In this document: piece by piece, positions 57,901-64,000 of the stretch
Position numbering within the stretch: position 1 is the first letter of the stretch
How the letters are laid out: every line of letters starts with the position of its first letter
From: Strongyloides papillosus
Taxonomy: Eukaryota > Nematoda > Chromadorea > Rhabditida > Strongyloididae
NCBI GenBank assembly: GCA_005656395.1
Contig: SRSI01000037.1
Location: forward strand, 62,001-126,000
Length of the DNA stretch: 64,000 nucleotides
Reading direction: 5' to 3'
Position numbers and translations under genes: made by a program
Notes under the pieces: generated by a model
Seen by the model: the letters and a program-made list of their open reading frames with translations, nothing else
What the model was told of the DNA's origin: nothing
Database searches by the model: none

Positions 57901-60900
57901 CGGGTAGACCACTTTCTCCTTTAATGCCTGGGAACCCTGGTAGTCCATCTTTGCCCGGATAACCTGGTTGGCCAGGTGGTCCCGGTGGTCCTGGTATTGA
58001 TTTACCTGGTAAACCTGGTGCGCCTGGGAACCCTGGTTCACCTTTGATTCCTGGAAAACCTGGAAGTCCTTCTTGACCCGGTAAACCAGGTAGACCTGGT
58101 TCTCCTTTTGCGCCAGGGTAGCCTGGTTGGCCAGGTTGTCCATCAAGACCTCTTTCTCCTTTTAGACCCGGGAATCCATCTTTTCCGGGCATGCCAGGTA
58201 GACCTGGGAATCCTGCATCTCCTTTATCTCCTCTTATGCCTGGAACTCCTCTTGGTCCTTCTGGTCCAATTGGACCCGGTGCGCCGGGTAGACCTGGAAT
58301 TCCACTATCTCCTTTCTCGCCAGGTAAACCTGGTAGTCCATCTTGGCCAGGGAATCCTGGTTGGCCTGGGAACCCTGGTTCTCCTTTGAGTCCGGGGAAC
58401 CCTGGTTGTCCATCTAGACCTGGTGGGCCTTGGGGTCCTGGTCTTCCCATTTTACCGGGGATACCGGGTAAACCTTTTTCGCCGGGTGCGCCTGGGATTC
58501 CAAAACCTGGTTGTCCTTGTTCTCCTTTCATTCCGGGTAGGCCTGGTAGACCTGGTAAGCCATCTTTTCCGGGTAAGCCTGGTGCGCCTGGGAATCCTGC
58601 TTCACCTTTTGGACCAGGGAAGCCTGGTAGTCCTTGATCTCCTTTGGGACCTGGTAGGCCTGGGAATCCTGCTTCTCCTTTCATACCGGGGAATCCTGGT
58701 TGTCCATCAGCTCCGGGTGCGCCGGGAAATCCTGCATTTCCTTTAAGACCTGGAAGTCCGGGTAAACCTGCATGGCCTGGTGGTCCTTGTAAACCTGGTT
58801 GTCCGGGTGCGCCTGGGAATCCTGGTTCTCCTTTCAAGCCAGGGAACCCTGGAAGTCCAGCATTTCCTTTAGTACCTGCAAAAAATCAAATTATTTAGTT
58901 ATCATAAGATATAAATAGAATTATGTAAAATTTGGATTCAATTTTTAACATTTATGTGTGCTAAATTACGTTGGTAACACCAATAATAAAATTTTATAAC
59001 TTTCCCTTACGAATCCTTGTCACTACTTCTCATGCTACTAATTCCAAAAAATTGAATCAAATAACTAGTGTTGCAAATTAATAATTTCTAAGAATGCTCC
59101 AAAATACCCTTAGATATTTAGATTTCCCTTAAAACTACCACTAATATAGACAAAATAACTGTTTAAATACGACTCAGTAAGAATATTTAGTGTTCTCATC
59201 GGATGCTTCATTTGTACCTTAATGTTTTATACATAAGACTCTTCTATTTCATGTATAGGATTATCTAAAACCATTAAAAAAAACATCGCAAAGTTTACCT
59301 CTTTGTCTACTGTTTCTTGAAGATTCTCCTATTTATGTATATACAGCAATACAGATCTTATTTTCCATTATTTTACCTTTTTGTCATGTAGCTTATTTCA
59401 TCTTTTTACTATGTCATTGTTACTACTAATTATTGTAACTTCATAGTTAAACTATCTGTCCTCAATCTTACTATTATTTGTGATACGTTGCCACAGATCT
59501 ATTATTAACTTTAAATTTTTGTTTCTCATTCTTAGTATTGTCTTTTTGTATTCTAGAAGCCCTTAGTTAAATTAAGCACAATTTCTTAGTCTAGTTATCT
59601 GTTATGTTGTATTGAGGTTTGACTAAAAGGACATCTTATTTTGTAGAACAAGATGCCAATAAAACAACTTCAAAATTTTTACTAACGTAAAATGTTTAGT
59701 AAAAAAGGCAATGTACTAGAAAAAATTTTTTCTAAATGTTACAAAGTACATCTAAATAAATTTATTCACATATACTCATATTAAAACATTATTTCCCTGC
59801 TAAATCAAGGACTTAAATAGAGATTTAGCGATAGGGACCCGTATTCTAAGCATGCTTCCGATTGAGAAGTGCTTCAAAGCTATGGCGTTACAACTGATCG
59901 ATTCATCAATTGATAACTTAACCCCTATGATTTGTTTAAACTACAATTTTTCGTATCATATAAATATAGAGGTAATATTTCAGTTAAGTATGATTATCTT
60001 TTAAAGAAACAAAATTAATTTAGAAAGCTTGCTTTGTGTCCTTTTGAAATATTAAAAGCATTACAAAAACCTCCTACACCTATTAAGAAGAAATTTCTCA
60101 TTGGCAAAAAGTAAGGCTGAAAGAGGCAGCCAGAAATCAAACAAAGTTTAAACCTCTACAAATCTATGTAATTTCTGAAGTAAAGCAGCCCTATGTTCAT
60201 TTAAAAGTTAAAGGAGCTAAGGGTAGACCTCTGAAACGTCATGTGAAGGATATCAAGGGCATCTTCTAATAAGAGAGATGTAACCAAGTTATAATATTTA
60301 GTTGTTAAAAATAAAAATTTTGATATAATGATATAAGATTTGTTGATTATTTTTATATACACAGAGAATTTTTTCATTTTTTATGACTAATTGCAAAGTA
60401 TAGAAATTACAAACTTTTGATTGATATTTTAACAATAATTGTTTTTGTTAGTATAAATATATTGGTAAAATGTATTACACGTCATTTAATAACATAATTT
60501 TTTATCTTTGTATTTTTATATCTATTAGAATATTAGTTGTTTTTAATTATAGATTCTAATAGGTCTTGATATTATTTAATTTTATTTGAAACTTCATTAT
60601 CAGAGAAACAAACTCTATTATTTTACGTCTTTTTCGACCTCCCGGAAACCTAAGCCACTAAATAACTCAAATATTTTTTACTGCAATATGCTTTAGTCAT
60701 TTTTTGACAAACTACTGAAATACCTAGGAAATATTTAATATAGTACCGGATGACACTTATTAACTACTAATTGTCGTGTGATTTAGTCATTTTTGGCATA
60801 TAACATGAAACACCTAAAAGACATCCAAAATAGTACCAGGTAATATTTCTCAACTACTACTTAAACCTCTGTTTTTTTATAAATGTACGAATTTTGCAAA

Positions 60901-62386
60901 ATGACTTTTGTTGGTATAAAGAAGACTGGAACACTATATATTAACAAGACCATAATCATATTGTATAATGCTTTTCGATATAAGCACAGCTTAGAATTTT
61001 AGTAGAGAGGATTTTTTGTAGTAAGAAAAATTCTAGAACATTTACTTTGTTAACAATTTTGAAGGGAAGCTAACTAAATATGATGAATGTTACTTTTTTT
61101 ATACTATTATTTATATTTTAATGCTTAAAATTTTTCGATACAGTATTTAAAGTGAAATATTTCTAAGTACTATATAAGTTCTTAATTATTTATTAACATT
61201 TTATTTAAAGCAGTTAGACTATTGGATGTCGTGGACAATGCAATGTGAATATTGTAAGTTATTTCATTTACCATTAATAATTTGTTTTAAGATCAGTTAC
61301 AAATAATGTAAGTTTTATTCAATATCTATTTATAATATATTATTTTAGGTCATTTGCAAATTTCTAGAAGCAGTGTAGTAATAAAATATTGGTTTTACTC
61401 AAAACTTATCCATATTAATTTATTTTATGTCATTTACAAATTCACAGGAATTTCTTCACCAATATATCGGGTTTCTTAAGACGGAGAAAAAAGGTAATTT
61501 TTTATTTTGTACTAACATAGTTTTGGTTATTCTATTGGATTCATTTCTTACTCGAAAACGCACTTCACAGCGACAACTACCCTAACTAATAAAAAAAGAG
61601 ACGGTGGACATGATGTGGGCGTATAATTTTTTATCTTTTTGTTGTTTTATTTCTGTAATATAATATTTCGAAGTATACCTTCTTCGTAATTTACAGTCAC
61701 ATGTCGTTTATATTTTTATAACTATCTTGAAAATCAAAAAGTCATAAAGCATGCGGTAAAATGACTATCAGAGTTTTTAATTAGTGCTAAAAAATTTTTG
61801 TCTATTCGTTACTAAGGCACACTTTCAAATAGTCACAAAAAGTAATGATTTTCTCTGTGTGTATATGTGTTAAATGGTAAGTAACACAATTTAATAAAGT
61901 TTAATTAATTACCTGGTAGTCCGGGTAGACCTGGTGAGCCAGGTTGACCTGGTGCGCCTGGGAATCCTGATTCTCCTTTAGCTCCAGGGAATCCGGGTAG
62001 TCCGGGCAAGCCTGGTTCTCCTTTTTCGCCTGGGAATCCTGGTTGGCCTGGCGAGCCAACTGGTCCAGGTGGTCCATCTAAGCCTGGTGCGCCTGGGAAT
62101 CCTGCATTTCCTTTGAGTCCGGGAAGTCCAGGTTGGCCAGGTAGACCTGGTAAGCCACTATCTCCTTTGAGTCCTGGGAAACCTGGTTGGCCAGGTGGTC
62201 CAACAACTGTTTGGCCAGGTGGTCCTGGTTCTCCAGGCATGCCTGGAAGGCCAGGAAATCCAGATTCTCCCTTCAATCCGGGTAGGCCAGGTAGACCTGG
62301 TGCTCCATCTAATCCTCTTTCACCTTTCAAACCTGGGAATCCATCTTTTCCGGGGATCCCTGGGATTCCCATATCTCCTTTCATAC
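54961..62386 (-). CDS. let-2: Type IV collagen alpha-2 chain, last three exons (5' partial)
   Basis: Network-forming basement membrane collagen. Exons in the window: 62386-61913 (474 bp), 58875-57631 (1245 bp) and 56081-54961 (1121 bp), about 945 residues to stop. Introns of 3037 and 1549 bp are both phase 1 and split a Gly codon, as usual for this family. The helix is regular Gly-X-Y with short interruptions ([30 protein letters not shown]). The NC1 domain has two subdomains of six Cys each ([50 protein letters not shown]). [19 protein letters not shown] and AEGGGQSL...[15 protein letters not shown] match alpha-2 rather than alpha-1 chains, hence let-2 and not emb-9. An unusual hydrophilic tail, [18 protein letters not shown], extends beyond the normal NC1 end. 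The 7S region and more helix lie upstream of the window. Confidence 0.95.
57108..57150. repeat. GC-rich hairpin island, copy C, inside a let-2 intron
   Basis: AGCCCTACGAGCAAGCAG, then CGAAGCGAGGCTGCTGCTTG. The stem CAAGCAG/CTGCTTG is at 57122-57128 and 57142-57148. Its reverse complement matches copy B almost base for base (CAGCAGCCTCGCTTCGCT), but the AT-rich flanks do not align. Confidence 0.85.
60102..60269 (+). mobile_element. Short retroelement-like ORF remnant in let-2 intron
   Basis: 56 codons open on the plus strand, less AT-rich than the flanks: [54 protein letters not shown], then TAA. The [10 protein letters not shown] ending resembles C-terminal ends of LTR-retrotransposon polyproteins. 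Suggestive only. Confidence 0.3.
60355..61866. mobile_element. Second element with CACAGAGAA-type ends, about 1.5 kb, in let-2 intron
   Basis: The left end TATACACAGAGAATTTTTTC, with TTTTTTATGACTA further in, pairs inverted with the right end (RC reads TATACACACAGAGAAAATCA, then CTTTTTGTGACTA). The terminal motif is that of the 45.5-46.6 kb element. No transposase frame. Inside, a segment of about 91 bases is duplicated at 60692 and 60783 (TTTAGTCATTTTTGRCA...ATAGTACCRG). Confidence 0.65.
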
Positions 62387-62639
62387 CTAAAAAGAATAAA
62401 TTGAGTAAATGCTATATGCTAATTATCATTTTATTTATATTAGACGCTTTTTTACCCCCTGATTATAGTAGCGTCTTTCTCACTTATTTGTTGTCATCAA
62501 AAATGGAAACTTCTAAAGATCTGTTGGAAAAAGAAGAAAAGTGAAGATTCAGCTAGCATCTAAATTTCTAAATCATAAAACTGCTAATAATCTAATATTT
62601 GCTACTTTTAATTGCAGGTCTTTTCCAAAAGATGGAGAA
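62387..62639 (-). other. let-2 intron sequence
   Basis: Starts at the TTTTTAG acceptor before the exon at 62386. No further collagen exon is visible between here and base 64000, so this intron exceeds 1.6 kb. Confidence 0.7.
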
Positions 62640-64000
62640 CAAGAACTCATTACCAAATGAATAGCCAAAAAATAGATTTGATTACATTAACAGAAAATGT
62701 TTTTTTAATATCTCAATCAGATGGAAATAAATATGAAGAGGTAGAACTTGCTGTAAACAATATATTAAGAAGGTCAATAATTCAATTTTACAACAAGAGA
62801 ATTGGATGCTAAGAAATGAAAATTGGTGACTATGAGAATATTCCAACAATGGAGACGAAAAAAAGCTAATAGAGCTATTAATTAAGAATGTTAGATTCAA
62901 ACATCATCTCCAGCAGAAAATGATCATGGGAGATTTTAATATATGCATTACTGATGGTAAAATAAGCAAAATAAAAGATGAAAAAACTTTGAAATATCAA
63001 AATGAACTTAAACAGTGAATACCTACTTAAAGTAGGAATTGATACAGAAATGGCTATTACCAATACACATTTTCAGAAAAAACTACATAAATGGTAGACA
63101 CATGAGTTAACTGAGCCTGTTAACAAACGTGAGTACAAAGAAGAAAGATGGAAAAATAGAAGAACTCTCGATTATATCAAAGAAAAACCTGATCCTTTTA
63201 CTTTAGATCATAGAACAGTATATTGCAAAATTGCAACAAACAAAAAACTATTTAATGCTATGAAATATGCAAGATACCTAGAGAAAAACAAAAAAATTAA
63301 TAATCTTGATGAGATATTATCTAGAAAAGGAAACGAGATTCAGAAGAATCAGAAAATAAGTTAAAGAAAATTTCAAGTAGATAGAAATATTAACAAAAAT
63401 TATGAAGCAACACGTAGAAAAACTGAAAGAGATTACAAGGAAAAATCCAAGAGATTATTATGAAGGATCAACAAAAATTAAGTTGAGCGATAGAATAAAT
63501 CTACTAAACAAATTAAAATCATCATCAAAAATAGAAAAAAGAAGAAAAATACAGCAAGAGTTATTAATAATAAGTAAGTACATTCGGAAGAAAGTGTAAG
63601 ACGACAAAGAGTCAAAAGAAATAAGGTATCAAAAAGCAAAACAATTGATTACAAATAAAACAAAAATATTGTTATGCCCAAAAGTAACTAGAAAATACTA
63701 CGAAGATCTCTTCAAACTAAAGGAAGAAGAATATGAATATGTGAAAATATTCAAAAACGCAACAAATAATATCGGAAAAATAGAAGAAAAAATTTATCCA
63801 AAAATAAAGCAATGAGTGTAGGTAATCTGTCATCTAATGATATAAAATAAATTTTTAAAAATAATCCCTTAATTCTATAAAAATTAGTTAGTTAAATATT
63901 TGAAAAAGTAGAAACTTCACAAACATTTAAAATATCTAAAGTATTTCTACTTTTCACAAAAGGATCAAAATAAGATATTAACAACTAAATCTGTATGTCA
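62640..64000 (+). mobile_element. Decayed non-LTR retrotransposon (endonuclease and start of reverse transcriptase)
   Basis: In changing frames with many stops, the landmarks of an endonuclease/exonuclease/phosphatase domain appear in order: KMIMGDFNICITDG (about 62917), EMAITNTHFQKKLHKW (about 63047), RRTLDYIKEKPDPFT (about 63160) and LDHRTVYCKIA (about 63203). A linker (KSSSKIEKRRKIQQELL, KVTRKYYEDLFKLKEEEYEY) leads to KVFLLFTKGSK and DINN at about 63939-63985, the beginning of a reverse transcriptase (usual ILLFKKGD...INNYRPI). It is antisense to let-2 and lies in its upstream intron. It continues past the window edge. Confidence 0.8.

Noticed and set aside
58191..58898. Plus-strand Gly/Pro-rich frames that look like collagen
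   Set aside because: They are shadows of let-2 exons. GGN-CCN triplets read as Pro-Gly on either strand; NC1 and splice sites fix the minus strand.

Overview
The window looks like nuclear DNA of a very AT-rich nematode, probably of the Strongyloididae type. The evidence is a nematode-style alpha-2 type IV collagen (let-2 class), genes split by 45-47 bp introns with GTATGT/GTAAGT donors, strongly AT-rich intergenic DNA, and nested, compact genes. The species cannot be fixed from the sequence alone.

Bases 1-28432 are one enormous plus-strand gene, open at its 5' edge, encoding a Thr/Ser/Glu-rich mucin-like protein of more than 9,400 residues. About 25 kb is a hierarchical array built on a 75-bp (25-residue) unit, interrupted by Tyr-rich modules and by a rare long module with a single Cys. 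It is followed by non-repetitive C-terminal sequence and a Lys/Pro/Thr-rich tail of seven 93-bp repeats. The frame is broken at five places, each by one extra base. Four lie in A-runs within the most homogeneous 8.3-12.5 kb.

Bases 29.8-35.5 kb hold ordinary minus-strand genes: an unknown 565-residue Cys-tailed protein (one 45-bp intron), a Seh1-type nucleoporin (three exons, one apparent frame slip) with a small secreted coiled-coil gene nested antisense in its large intron, and a complete intronless choline-phosphate cytidylyltransferase (pcyt-1). About 3 kb of empty AT-rich DNA follows.

Bases 38.6-54.7 kb are a zone of gene decay and transposons. It contains a duplicated fragment of the let-2 3' end, a tyrosine-phosphatase-like gene with an in-frame TAA and lost catalytic residues, an unknown gene also cut by one in-frame TAA, C2H2 zinc-finger exons (one frameshifted), and a lone rhomboid (RHBDD1-like) exon. 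Repeats here include two inverted copies of a 1.1-kb hAT-like element with 8-bp target duplications, a CACAGAGAA-ended element, an element flanked by CGGGTGAACTCACC inverted repeats, GC-rich hairpin islands, and an array of about 312 bp period marked by ATCTCAAGAACG.

Bases 54.96-62.39 kb carry the last three exons of let-2 on the minus strand (about 945 residues: Gly-X-Y helix and a 12-Cys NC1 domain). Its introns are inflated by transposon debris, including a second CACAGAGAA-ended element. A decayed non-LTR retrotransposon (endonuclease, start of reverse transcriptase) fills the upstream intron to the window edge; the 5' half of let-2 is outside.
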